Assembly (NCBI GenBank): GCA_044508835.1
Contig: JBIQHD010000001.1
Span: forward strand, 310,001 to 374,000
Reading direction: 5' to 3'
DNA: 64,000 bases
Source of the DNA: JAKFDI01 sp044508835
GTDB lineage: Bacteria; Pseudomonadota; Gammaproteobacteria; Burkholderiales; Burkholderiaceae_C
Positions 1-7,651 of this stretch are shown one piece after another. Made by a program: the position numbers and the translations under genes. Within the stretch, counting starts at the first letter, position 1. Every line of letters begins with the position of its first letter. The notes beneath the pieces were generated by a model. It searched no databases. It saw only the letters and a program-made list of their open reading frames with translations, and was not told the DNA's origin.

Positions 1-727
1 CGCGAGCGGCCTGCGCGCCACGGGCTTCCAGGTGCTGCGCGATTTCGAGGGCCTGTCGGGCCACCTGCACGGCTACAAGGTCGACATCGCCAAGGGCATG
101 CTGCGCATGTGTGAGGCGCTGGGCTCGCGCGTGCTGCTGGCCTGCTCCTCGACCTCGCGCCATGCCTCGCAGGACCTGGACGACCTGGCCCGCGACCTGC
201 GCAAGCTCGCCATGCTGGCGCTGCCGCTGGGGATCCGCATCGCCTACGAAGGCCTGTCGTGGGGCCGCACCGTCAACGAGTTCACCACGGCCTGGGAGGT
301 GGTGGCGCGCGCCGACTGCCCCAACCTCGGCCTCGGCCTGGATTCGTTCCACATCTTCGCGGCCAAGACCCCCCTCGACGACATCGAGATGCTCGACCCC
401 GAGCGCATCTTCCTCGTGCAGCTCTCGGACTTCATGTGGCACGAGACGCCCACCTTCGAGGAGCGCATGACGACGGCACGCACCTTCCGCGTCTTCCCCG
501 GCGAAGGCGTGCACAGCGAGGCGCTGGTCGATTTGGTGCTGCGCCTGCAGGCGCTGGGCTATGCGGGCGACTACAGCTTCGAGGTCTTCAACGACGACTA
601 CCAGCAGCTGCCGCTGGAGACGGTGGTGCAGCGCGCGCGGCGCAGCGCGATGTGGCTGGCGGAGGATGTGCTGCACCTGCCGCGGCCGTTGCCGGGGTGG
701 GTGGGGAGTTCTTCGCTGGGTACGTAG
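1..727 (+). CDS. sugar phosphate isomerase/epimerase-like TIM-barrel protein (5' partial)
   Basis: The reading frame is open from the first bases of the window, so the start lies upstream. The visible 240 or so residues read as the C-terminal two thirds of a xylose-isomerase-like TIM barrel (AP endonuclease 2 superfamily). Typical segments are IAYEGLSWG, LGLGLDSFHIF, FLVQLSDF and YSFEVFNDDY, which carry the metal-binding Glu/Asp/His positions of this fold. Relatives include 3-dehydroshikimate dehydratases and inosose dehydratase-like enzymes acting on cyclic polyols. The substrate cannot be told from this fragment. The frame ends shortly after the barrel, so there is no fused dioxygenase domain as in some QuiC-type enzymes. 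An IS element begins about 40 bases after the stop. Confidence 0.8.
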   Translation, partial: ASGLRATGFQVLRDFEGLSGHLHGYKVDIAKGMLRMCEALGSRVLLACSSTSRHASQDLDDLARDLRKLAMLALPLGIRIAYEGLSWGRTVNEFTTAWEVVARADCPNLGLGLDSFHIFAAKTPLDDIEMLDPERIFLVQLSDFMWHETPTFEERMTTARTFRVFPGEGVHSEALVDLVLRLQALGYAGDYSFEVFNDDYQQLPLETVVQRARRSAMWLAEDVLHLPRPLPGWVGSSSLGT

Positions 728-768
728 GGTTCGCGGTCTCGCTGGATCGTTGGCGAATGGCTCTGATC

Positions 769-2457
769 GGCCGAGGCTGTGTGAAAACCCGATGCTGATA
801 CGGCTGCGATGCTCCTAGAGTTCGCCAGCAAGTCGAACGGCGGGAGCGGTCATGGGGCGATTCCTTGAGGGGCAGGATCGACGGCAGGTCGCGCTAGTGC
901 CCGAGTGCTTGGATGACTTCGTTGGCGAAGACAACCCGGTCCGCGTCATCGATGCCTTCGTCGGCGAACTGGATCTGGGCGACCTCGGCTTCCAAGGTGT
1001 CGCCGCGGCGGCGACGGGGCGGCCCGGCTACCACCCGAGCGTCCTGCTGAAGATTTACATCTACGGGTACCTTAACCGCGTGCAGTCCAGCCGACGTTTG
1101 GAGCGGGAAGCCCAACGAAACGTCGAGCTCATGTGGCTCACCGGTCGCTTGGCTCCTGACTTCAAGACGATTGCCGACTTCAGGCGAGACAACGGCGCAG
1201 GCATCCGGAACGTGTGCCGGCGCTTTGTCGAGCTTTGCCGACAGCTCAAATTGCTGACGGCGAATTCCGTGGCGGTCGACAGCAGCAAGTTCAAGGCAGT
1301 CAACAGCCGAGATCAGAACTTCACGCCCACCAAGATTGAGAAGCGGCGCCAACAGATCGAAGAGAGCATCCAACGATATCTCGCAGCACTGGATACGGCC
1401 GACCGGGCCTTGCCGATCATGGAGTTTGGGCCGCGGTACGCGCAGCTCACGACCAAGCTCGAGACGCTGCGCGCGCAGATGCAGCGGATGGACGCGCTGG
1501 AAAGTGAGGTCAAGCAGACCTCGGATCAACAACTGTCGATCACCGACCCAGACGCTCGGTCGATGATGTCCCAGGCAAAGGGTACGGGCCTGGTGGGCTA
1601 CAACGTGCAGACCGCAGTCGACACGAAGCACCATCTCATCGTCGCCCACGAGGTAACCAACGTTGGCCACGATCGGGGCCAGTTGAGCGCGATAGCCCAA
1701 GCGGCGCAGCATGCGCTGGGCAAGCAGCGGCTCAAGGTCTATGCCGACCGGGGCTACTTCAATGGCCAGCAGATCAAGGCATGCGAAGAGGCCGGCGTAC
1801 AGGTGCTGGTGCCCAAGCCCATGACTTCCAACGCCAAGGCCGAAGGCAGGTTCGACAAGGGCGACTTCATCTACGTCGCGCGCGATGACGAGTACCAATG
1901 TCCCGCAGGCCAGCGGGCAATCTACCGCTTCACGCGGGAGGAGAACGGGCTGCAGCTTCGCCGCTACTGGAGCAGCGCATGCCCCGACTGCCCGCTCAAG
2001 AGCCGATGCACGCCGAGCGACTACCGACGGATCTCTCGCTGGGAACACGAAGCGGTGCTCGAGACCGTGCGGCGCAGGCTTGAGAAGGAGCCGGACGCGA
2101 TGACGGTGCGACGACGAACCGTCGAGCATGTGTTCGGAACCTTGAAACACTGGATGGGCTCGGCCCACTTCTTGACCCGCAGGCTCGCCAATGTGAGCAC
2201 CGAGATGAGCCTGCACGTGCTGGCCTACAACCTGAAACGCGTCATGCAACTGCTGGGGGTGACGAAGGCAGTCAAGGCGATGGCACTGGCCGGGGCGTAG
2301 CCCTTCTGCGGACCCTTCGCGCGCTTCTCAATGCGGAAATGGGTCGTCCGAAGCGCACGATCAACGCCGCACCAGCCGCAGATGTCATCGTCGCACTTCA
2401 GCCGCCTCAGACCGCGCCACAAGTTCTGCGCCGATGCGTTCTCACACAGCCTCGGCC
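769..2457 (+). mobile_element. IS1182-family insertion sequence
   Basis: The element is bounded by imperfect terminal inverted repeats. The left end (769-794) starts GGCCGAGGCTGTGTGA, and the right end (2433-2457) reads the same 16 bases on the minus strand before the two diverge. It carries one transposase gene. I see no clear target duplication: GATC precedes the left end and AGTA follows the right end. About 155 bases of non-coding tail lie between the transposase stop and the right repeat. Both ends and the gene look intact, so the copy could be active. Confidence 0.8.
852..2300 (+). CDS. IS1182-family transposase
   Basis: This is a 482-residue DDE transposase. The N-terminal part (about residues 1-140) carries the usual IS1182 features: a helical domain followed by RPGYHPSVLLKIYIYGYLN and TGRLAPDFKTIADFR. 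The catalytic core runs through KGTGLVGYNVQTAVDTKH and VYADRGYFNGQQIKACEEAG to RRRTVEHVFGTLKHWMG, which contains the conserved late Glu. A Cys-rich segment (ACPDCPLKSRC) sits in front of the last block, as is normal for the family. Length is normal and I see no frameshift. Codon use is a little less GC-biased than in the neighbours, which fits mobile DNA. Confidence 0.93.
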   Translation: MGRFLEGQDRRQVALVPECLDDFVGEDNPVRVIDAFVGELDLGDLGFQGVAAAATGRPGYHPSVLLKIYIYGYLNRVQSSRRLEREAQRNVELMWLTGRLAPDFKTIADFRRDNGAGIRNVCRRFVELCRQLKLLTANSVAVDSSKFKAVNSRDQNFTPTKIEKRRQQIEESIQRYLAALDTADRALPIMEFGPRYAQLTTKLETLRAQMQRMDALESEVKQTSDQQLSITDPDARSMMSQAKGTGLVGYNVQTAVDTKHHLIVAHEVTNVGHDRGQLSAIAQAAQHALGKQRLKVYADRGYFNGQQIKACEEAGVQVLVPKPMTSNAKAEGRFDKGDFIYVARDDEYQCPAGQRAIYRFTREENGLQLRRYWSSACPDCPLKSRCTPSDYRRISRWEHEAVLETVRRRLEKEPDAMTVRRRTVEHVFGTLKHWMGSAHFLTRRLANVSTEMSLHVLAYNLKRVMQLLGVTKAVKAMALAGA

Positions 2458-2649
2458 AGTAGCGGATGCTCGCTAGCGTCTGCTCTAAGCGCTCCTGTGT
2501 TCCCTGGGTCCGGTTTGTGGCGGCCATGTCAATCGACGTCTCCATCGGGCAGCTCGCCAGACCTGCGTAGACGTGCGTTTTCTCACGGCGTTTCCCCCTG
2601 TGCATCGCGTTACCATCCCCGGACCAAATTCGGCAACCGGGGAGACGGG

Positions 2650-3099
2650 ATGACTACTGCTAAGGTTCAACTGATCATCGGCGACCTTACCTTCTCAGGT
2701 GAGGGAACCGAGGCTTGGCTCGAAAAGCAAATCAACAAGTTCTTAAGAGAAGCCGGTGAATCTGATGAGCAGGGCAAGACCGCCGGATCCAGGGTCAAGG
2801 TCACTAAGGTGGCAAAGGCTGTGGCTGGCACCATGCCGCCTCTACGAACCTACCTCGACGAGAAAAAGGCCACCGCCAACCAAGTCCGGAAGTTTCTGGC
2901 GACGGCCCAATGGTTGCACGAGAAGGGAGAGAACCGACTTAAGTCCGCTGATGTGATAGCAGCGCTATCTACGGCGAATCAGAAGAAGCTCGGCAACGCC
3001 GCGGATTGCTTGAACCAGAACGTTGCCAAGGGGCACTGCGAGAAGGAGAACGGTCAGTTCTTCGTCACTGACGAAGGACGAGCCGCACTAAGCAAGTGA
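2650..3099 (+). CDS. small winged-helix-like protein of a two-gene module
   Basis: I chose the ATG at 2650 because GGGGAGACGG lies just upstream; the frame stays open further 5' into the IS but without support. The product is 149 residues, charged and soluble. It starts with a beta-hairpin-like segment (VQLIIGDLTFSGEGTEAW), then a Lys-rich linker, then a C-terminal part (about 60-149) with PLRTYLDEKKATANQVRKF and a final FFVTDEGRAAL. That end resembles the wing of a winged-helix domain. I recall similar uncharacterised prokaryotic proteins (N-terminal hairpin, then a helical domain ending in a wing) but cannot name a family. GC content is clearly lower than in the surrounding genes. The stop overlaps the next start (GTGA), so the two genes are translationally coupled. 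Confidence 0.75.
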   Translation: MTTAKVQLIIGDLTFSGEGTEAWLEKQINKFLREAGESDEQGKTAGSRVKVTKVAKAVAGTMPPLRTYLDEKKATANQVRKFLATAQWLHEKGENRLKSADVIAALSTANQKKLGNAADCLNQNVAKGHCEKENGQFFVTDEGRAALSK

Positions 3100-3923
3100 A
3101 AGCCACCGGTGCAGCGTTTGGCGCTCTGCCTCCCGGCTTGCGCGACCCGCTCATAGCTGAGCACGACGCTCTCATTCAAGCATACCTTGAGAGACGATGG
3201 ACGCCGGCAGGCGTCAGCGGCGGGAAGTTCTGCGAGATTGTCTACACCATCTTGGATGGCTCGGGGACCGGCACATATTCGTCGAAGCCCACGAAGCCAA
3301 AGGACATGGTGGCGGCATGTAAAGCGCTGGAGCAGCGCATGGACCTGCCGCGCAGCTTCCGGATTCTGATACCGAGGATGCTGCCTCCCTTGTACGAAGT
3401 GCGAAACAACCGCGGCGCGGGACACGCTGGCGGAGAAGTTGACCCCAACCACATGGACACTGTTGTTGTCTTGGCGATGGTCAATTGGGTGATGGCAGAG
3501 CTTGTCCGCGTATTGCACTCCACGACCACAGAAGAGGCACAGAGTGTTGTCGACTCGCTTGCATCACGCCGCACTCCACTTATTTGGCAAGGTGCGGAAC
3601 GGCGTCGCGTCTTGGACACTTCGCTGTCGCTGGTTGATGAAGCGCTTGTATTGATCGGAACAGCTGGCCAAGCCGTCAAGGCTGAGGATGTGTTTCGCGA
3701 CACCGGAGCCGCGAATAGAACGTACTTCACGAAGCTGCTGCGAAAGCTGCACAAGGAGAGGCTCATCGAGCTGGAGGCAAAGGAAAGCACGGTGACCATG
3801 TTGCCGCCTGGCACGGCCAGAGTCGAGGCCATCGTAAAAGCCGCAATGAGCGATGAAGGGCGCGCCTCAGGCGGCAAGAAGGTCAAGCCAAAACCAGCTA
3901 AGCGTCGCGTCCGACCGAGATAG
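3096..3923 (+). CDS. putative HEPN-like protein with C-terminal winged helix
   Basis: The GTG start overlaps the stop of the preceding gene. The 275-residue product has an all-helical N-terminal two thirds containing RNNRGAGH at about residue 102. This fits the R-x(4-6)-H signature of HEPN ribonucleases, which abortive-infection proteins often carry as RN..GxGH. It is followed by long helices (TVVVLAMVNWVMAELVRVL). The C-terminal part (about 190-255) looks like a winged helix (TYFTKLLRKLHKERLIELE) with a Lys/Arg-rich tail. There is no signal peptide or membrane segment. Function is inferred: the coupled small partner, lower GC and adjacent IS suggest a horizontally acquired defence or toxin module. 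It could also be an uncharacterised regulator. Confidence 0.65.
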   Translation: MKATGAAFGALPPGLRDPLIAEHDALIQAYLERRWTPAGVSGGKFCEIVYTILDGSGTGTYSSKPTKPKDMVAACKALEQRMDLPRSFRILIPRMLPPLYEVRNNRGAGHAGGEVDPNHMDTVVVLAMVNWVMAELVRVLHSTTTEEAQSVVDSLASRRTPLIWQGAERRRVLDTSLSLVDEALVLIGTAGQAVKAEDVFRDTGAANRTYFTKLLRKLHKERLIELEAKESTVTMLPPGTARVEAIVKAAMSDEGRASGGKKVKPKPAKRRVRPR

Positions 3924-4100
3924 CCCGGAAGCTTGGCGTCTCTTAGCGACTCTTTCGCCACGGCTTCCTGAGCGCATGCCCGCTTCTCGATCTCTGGATC
4001 GATATGAGCAAGTGACCGCACCGGGTCGAACCCCGCCGTCTATCGAGCCAGCGAGGGATGCGGGCCCCGAGCCAAGCGCCTGCCACCCGATTCCGGCGTC

Positions 4101-6272
4101 TCAATACAACTCGATGGCCTGCCGCAGCAAGCCCGCCGGCTCCGCACTCGGCCCGGCAAGGACCTCCACCTCGCCCGCCTCGAACACCGGCTGCAGATCC
4201 GGCCCGAGATAGCGCAGCTCGCTCGCCGGCAGTTTCAACGCCACCGTTCCTGCCTCACCGGGCTTCAACCGCAGCTTCGCGCAGCCCTTCAGCTCCAGCA
4301 GCGGCCGGGTCACGCGGCTGACCTTGTCGCGAATGAACAGGAAGACGGTCTCCTCGGCCTCGCGCGCGCCCTCGTTGGCCAGCGTGACGCTGATCTGCAG
4401 CGTGTCCTCCTCCCGCACGCGGCGCGGCTCGACGCGCAGCGCGTCGTAGCGCATGCGGCCGTAGGTCAGGCCGTGGCCGAAGGCGAACAGCGGCGTGTTG
4501 TCGAGGTCCTGGTACTTGCTGGTGTAGTAGTCGTCACGGTTCATGGGCCGTCCGGTGGGGCGCTGGCCGAACCAGATGGGCACCTGCCCGACGGCGCGCG
4601 GCCAGCTCATCGGCGTGCGGCCGCTCGGCGAGCGCCGGCCGGTCAGCACGTCGGCGATGGCGTGGCCGGCTTCGGCGCCGAGGAACCAGGCGGCCAGCAG
4701 TGCATCGGCGTGTTCCGCCAGCCAGGGCACGACCAGCGGCCGGCCCGAGAACAGGACGGCGACCACGGGAATGCCGAGCGCATGCGCGCGCGCCGTCACC
4801 GCCTCGGCCAGCGCCTGCTGCCGGCCGGGAAGCGCCGGCGTGGCGCGGCTCGCCGCCTCGCCGCTCATGGTGGCGCGTTCGCCCAGGCACAGCAGCACGG
4901 CGCGGGCGCCCTCGCACAGCGCCACGGCGGCTTCGATGTCGCTCTCGCCGGCGTCGTCGATCGTGCCGCCGGGGGCGTGGCGCAGGTCGGCCTGCGGCCA
5001 GGCGGCGCGCAGGCCGGCCAGCACGCTCGCGGCCGGCTCGTGTTCGCCGGCGCCCCACCACGGGCCTTTCATCTCGGTGCTCGCATCGGCCAGCGGGCCG
5101 ATGACGGCCAACACGCCCTGCGCGTTCGCCGGCGCCGGCGCCGGCAAGGGCAGGGTGTCGCGCTCGTTCTTCAGCATGACGATGGCCTGGCCCGCGACTT
5201 CGCGTGCCAGCACATGCCGCTCGGCGATGGCCGCGGCGCTTTCGGGCGTGGCGCCGCGCCGGTAGGGGTCGTCGAACAGGCCGAGCCGTTCCTTGAGGCG
5301 CAGCACGCGCCGCACGCAGGCGTCGATCTCGTCCATCGTCACCCGCCCCTGCTCGAGCGCGACCGGCAGTCCCTTGCGGTAGGCATCGGCCATCATGTCG
5401 ATGTCGACCCCGGCCTTCAGGGCCAGCACCGCGGCGTCGGTCAGGTCGGCGGCGACGCCGTGCTTGATCAGCTCGGCGATGGCGTTGTAGTCGCTCACGA
5501 TGACGCCGTCGAAGCCCATCTCGCCGCGCAGCCAGTCGCGCAGCAAGGGCACGTGCGCCGTCATCGGCACGCCGTTCAGGTCGGTGAAGGCCGGCATCAG
5601 CGTGGCGACGCCGGCCTCGACCGCCGCCGCGAACCCGGGCAGATGCACTTCGCGCAGCGTGCGCTCCGAGATGTCCACCGCGGCGTACTCGCGGCCCGCG
5701 GTAACCGGGCTGTAAGCGACGAAATGTTTTGCGCAGGCGGCCAGCGCCTCGGCCGACGACAGGTCGTCGCCCTGGAAGCCGCGCACCTTGGCCGCGGCGA
5801 TGCGCGCGTTGAGCCAGGGGTCTTCGCCCGGGCCTTCCGCGGTGCGGCCCCAGCGCGGATCGCGCGACACGTCGAGCATGGGCGCGAAGGTCATCGCAAG
5901 GCCTTCGGCCGCGCCCTCGCGCGCCGCCTCGCGCGCGGTGCGCTCCCACACCGCTTCGTCGAAGATGCCGGCCTCGGCAAGGGGAATCGGAAACAGCGTG
6001 CGATGGCCGTGGATGATGTCCAGCCCGATCAGCAGCGGAATGCCCAGCCGCGACTGCTCCACCGCCAGCCGCTGCATCTCGTGCGCCGGCCCCGCGCCCA
6101 CCATGTTCAGCAGGTTGCCGAGCGTGCCGTCGATGATCGATTGCGTGGAGTCGCCGGCGATGACGGGGCCGGTGACGGTGTAGCCCGAGGCGGTCATCGT
6201 CAGCTGGCCCAGCTTCTCGGCCAGCGTCATGCGGGCCATCAGGGTGTCGATGCGATCCAACGGAATCTCCAT
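4101..6272 (-). CDS. bglX: GH3 beta-glucosidase (BglX-like)
   Basis: The 723-residue product hydrolyses terminal beta-linked glucose from oligosaccharides (family knowledge). It has the full GH3 layout: a TIM-barrel domain with KHFVAYSPVTAGREYAAVD and the nucleophile motif GVIVSDYNA (Asp about 261), an alpha/beta sandwich domain with the acid/base motif MSGEAASR, and a C-terminal fibronectin III-like domain. I see no signal peptide, so the enzyme is probably cytoplasmic, unlike periplasmic E. coli BglX. The ATG at 6272 fits the family N-terminus (IDTLMARMTLAEKLGQL); an in-frame ATG at 6347 would add 25 unlikely residues. It diverges from a GH144-type gene, which suggests shared control and a beta-1,2-glucan substrate. 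That substrate is inference. Confidence 0.92.
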   Translation of the reverse strand: MEIPLDRIDTLMARMTLAEKLGQLTMTASGYTVTGPVIAGDSTQSIIDGTLGNLLNMVGAGPAHEMQRLAVEQSRLGIPLLIGLDIIHGHRTLFPIPLAEAGIFDEAVWERTAREAAREGAAEGLAMTFAPMLDVSRDPRWGRTAEGPGEDPWLNARIAAAKVRGFQGDDLSSAEALAACAKHFVAYSPVTAGREYAAVDISERTLREVHLPGFAAAVEAGVATLMPAFTDLNGVPMTAHVPLLRDWLRGEMGFDGVIVSDYNAIAELIKHGVAADLTDAAVLALKAGVDIDMMADAYRKGLPVALEQGRVTMDEIDACVRRVLRLKERLGLFDDPYRRGATPESAAAIAERHVLAREVAGQAIVMLKNERDTLPLPAPAPANAQGVLAVIGPLADASTEMKGPWWGAGEHEPAASVLAGLRAAWPQADLRHAPGGTIDDAGESDIEAAVALCEGARAVLLCLGERATMSGEAASRATPALPGRQQALAEAVTARAHALGIPVVAVLFSGRPLVVPWLAEHADALLAAWFLGAEAGHAIADVLTGRRSPSGRTPMSWPRAVGQVPIWFGQRPTGRPMNRDDYYTSKYQDLDNTPLFAFGHGLTYGRMRYDALRVEPRRVREEDTLQISVTLANEGAREAEETVFLFIRDKVSRVTRPLLELKGCAKLRLKPGEAGTVALKLPASELRYLGPDLQPVFEAGEVEVLAGPSAEPAGLLRQAIELY

Positions 6273-6361
6273 GGCAAAACCCAAGGGGATTTCATGATGG
6301 CATGCTGCCCCTGGACGGTCCGGTGAAGCCCCCACTGGCCGCCCCAACGAAAGGAGCGCTC

Positions 6362-7651
6362 TTGTTGCAATTGCCGAAGGATGAGCGAGACCCGCGGGCG
6401 CTCGCGGCGCTGCCCGACGAGGCCTTGATCGACGCCGTGCAGCGCCAGACCTTCCGCTACTTCTGGGACGGCGCGGATGCCGCCAGCGGCCTCGCGCTCG
6501 ACCGCCGCACCGTCGGCCAGGCGCCGGACGGCAAGGTGGCCATCGGCGGCTCGGGCTTCGGCGTCATGGCCTTGATCGTCGCCGTGGCGCGCGGCTGGGT
6601 GCCGCGCGAGGCCGCGCTCGGGCGGCTGCGCACCATGCTGGACACGCTGTGCCGCGCCACGCGCTACCACGGCGCGTTCCCGCACTTCATCGACGGCACG
6701 AGCGGCGCGACCATTCCCATGAGCGACAAGGACGACGCGGCCGATCTGGTCGAGACCTCGTTCCTGTTCATGGGCCTGCTGTGCGCACGCCGCCACTTCG
6801 ACGAAGACACGGCCGCCGCCCGCCGCCTGCGCGCCGACATCGACACGCTGTGGCACGAAGTCGAGTGGGACTGGTTCACCCGCGGCGGGCGCGACGTCCT
6901 GTACTGGCACTGGAGCCCGACGCACGGCTGGGCGATGAACCATGAGGTGCGCGGCTGGAACGAATGCCTCGTCACCTACCTGCTGGCCGTCGCGGCGCCG
7001 CGCCATGCGGTCGGCCCCGAGGTCTACCACCGCGGCTTCGCGGCGGGGCGGGGCTTCGTCAACCGCAATGCCTACTACGGCATCGAGCTGCCGCTGGGCA
7101 TGCCCTACGGCGGCCCGCTGTTCTTCGCGCAGTACTCGTTCCTGGGGCTCGATCCGCGGGGCCTCGCCGATCGCTACGCCGACTACGGGGACCTCAACCG
7201 CCGCCACGTGCGGATCAACCGCGCGCACTGCATCGCCAACCCGCACGGCCACCGCGGCTACGGCGAGTCGTGCTGGGGCCTCACCGCCAGCGACGACCCC
7301 GACGGCTACCTCGCCCACGCGCCGGACACGGACAACGGCACGCTCACGCCCACTGCCGCGCTCGCCAGCCTGCCGTATGCGCCGGCCGAGGTGATGCAGG
7401 TGCTGCGGCACCTGCTGCGCACCTACGGCGAGCGCGTGTGGAAGGAGTACGGCTTCGTCGATGCGTTCTGCGAAGGACGCGGCTGGTTCGCGCAGACCTT
7501 TCTGGCCATCGACCAGGGCCCCATCGTCGTGATGATGGAGAACCACCGCACGGGCCTGCTGTGGAAGCTCTTCATGGGCGTGCCCGAAGTGCAGGCGGGG
7601 CTGCGGGCGTTGGATTTCACCAGCCCGTATCTCGCGTCGTGCGACGCATGA
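6362..7651 (+). CDS. GH144/glycoamylase-domain glucanase
   Basis: I prefer the TTG at 6362, which has AAGGAG at 6351-6356; an in-frame ATG at 6302 is the alternative and would add 20 residues. The product (429 residues) is an (alpha/alpha)6-barrel protein of the 'glycoamylase' domain family. Diagnostic segments are RQTFRYFWDGAD near the N-terminus, HWSPTHGWAMN and RGWNECLVTYLLA in the middle, and IDQGPIVVMMENHRTGLLW near the C-terminus. Characterised members are endo-beta-1,2-glucanases (GH144), and the fold also occurs in cyclic beta-1,2-glucan synthases. No signal peptide is visible. This is the first gene of a four-gene operon; its stop overlaps the next start (ATGA). Confidence 0.85.
   Translation: MLQLPKDERDPRALAALPDEALIDAVQRQTFRYFWDGADAASGLALDRRTVGQAPDGKVAIGGSGFGVMALIVAVARGWVPREAALGRLRTMLDTLCRATRYHGAFPHFIDGTSGATIPMSDKDDAADLVETSFLFMGLLCARRHFDEDTAAARRLRADIDTLWHEVEWDWFTRGGRDVLYWHWSPTHGWAMNHEVRGWNECLVTYLLAVAAPRHAVGPEVYHRGFAAGRGFVNRNAYYGIELPLGMPYGGPLFFAQYSFLGLDPRGLADRYADYGDLNRRHVRINRAHCIANPHGHRGYGESCWGLTASDDPDGYLAHAPDTDNGTLTPTAALASLPYAPAEVMQVLRHLLRTYGERVWKEYGFVDAFCEGRGWFAQTFLAIDQGPIVVMMENHRTGLLWKLFMGVPEVQAGLRALDFTSPYLASCDA

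Noticed and set aside
765..2461. Target-site duplication of the IS1182 element
   Set aside because: The four bases outside the two ends differ (GATC and AGTA), so no duplication can be claimed.
2434..2649. Upstream extension of the small module gene into the IS right end
   Set aside because: The extra residues are encoded partly by the IS terminal repeat and lack an RBS, while the ATG at 2650 has a good one.
4015..4060. GGGTCGAACCC-like segment resembling a tRNA T-arm
   Set aside because: No matching acceptor, D or anticodon stems could be built around it.
4474..6326. Long plus-strand frame opposite the GH3 gene
   Set aside because: It mirrors the GH3 codons and has no domain signature; the minus-strand GH3 protein is complete with catalytic motifs.
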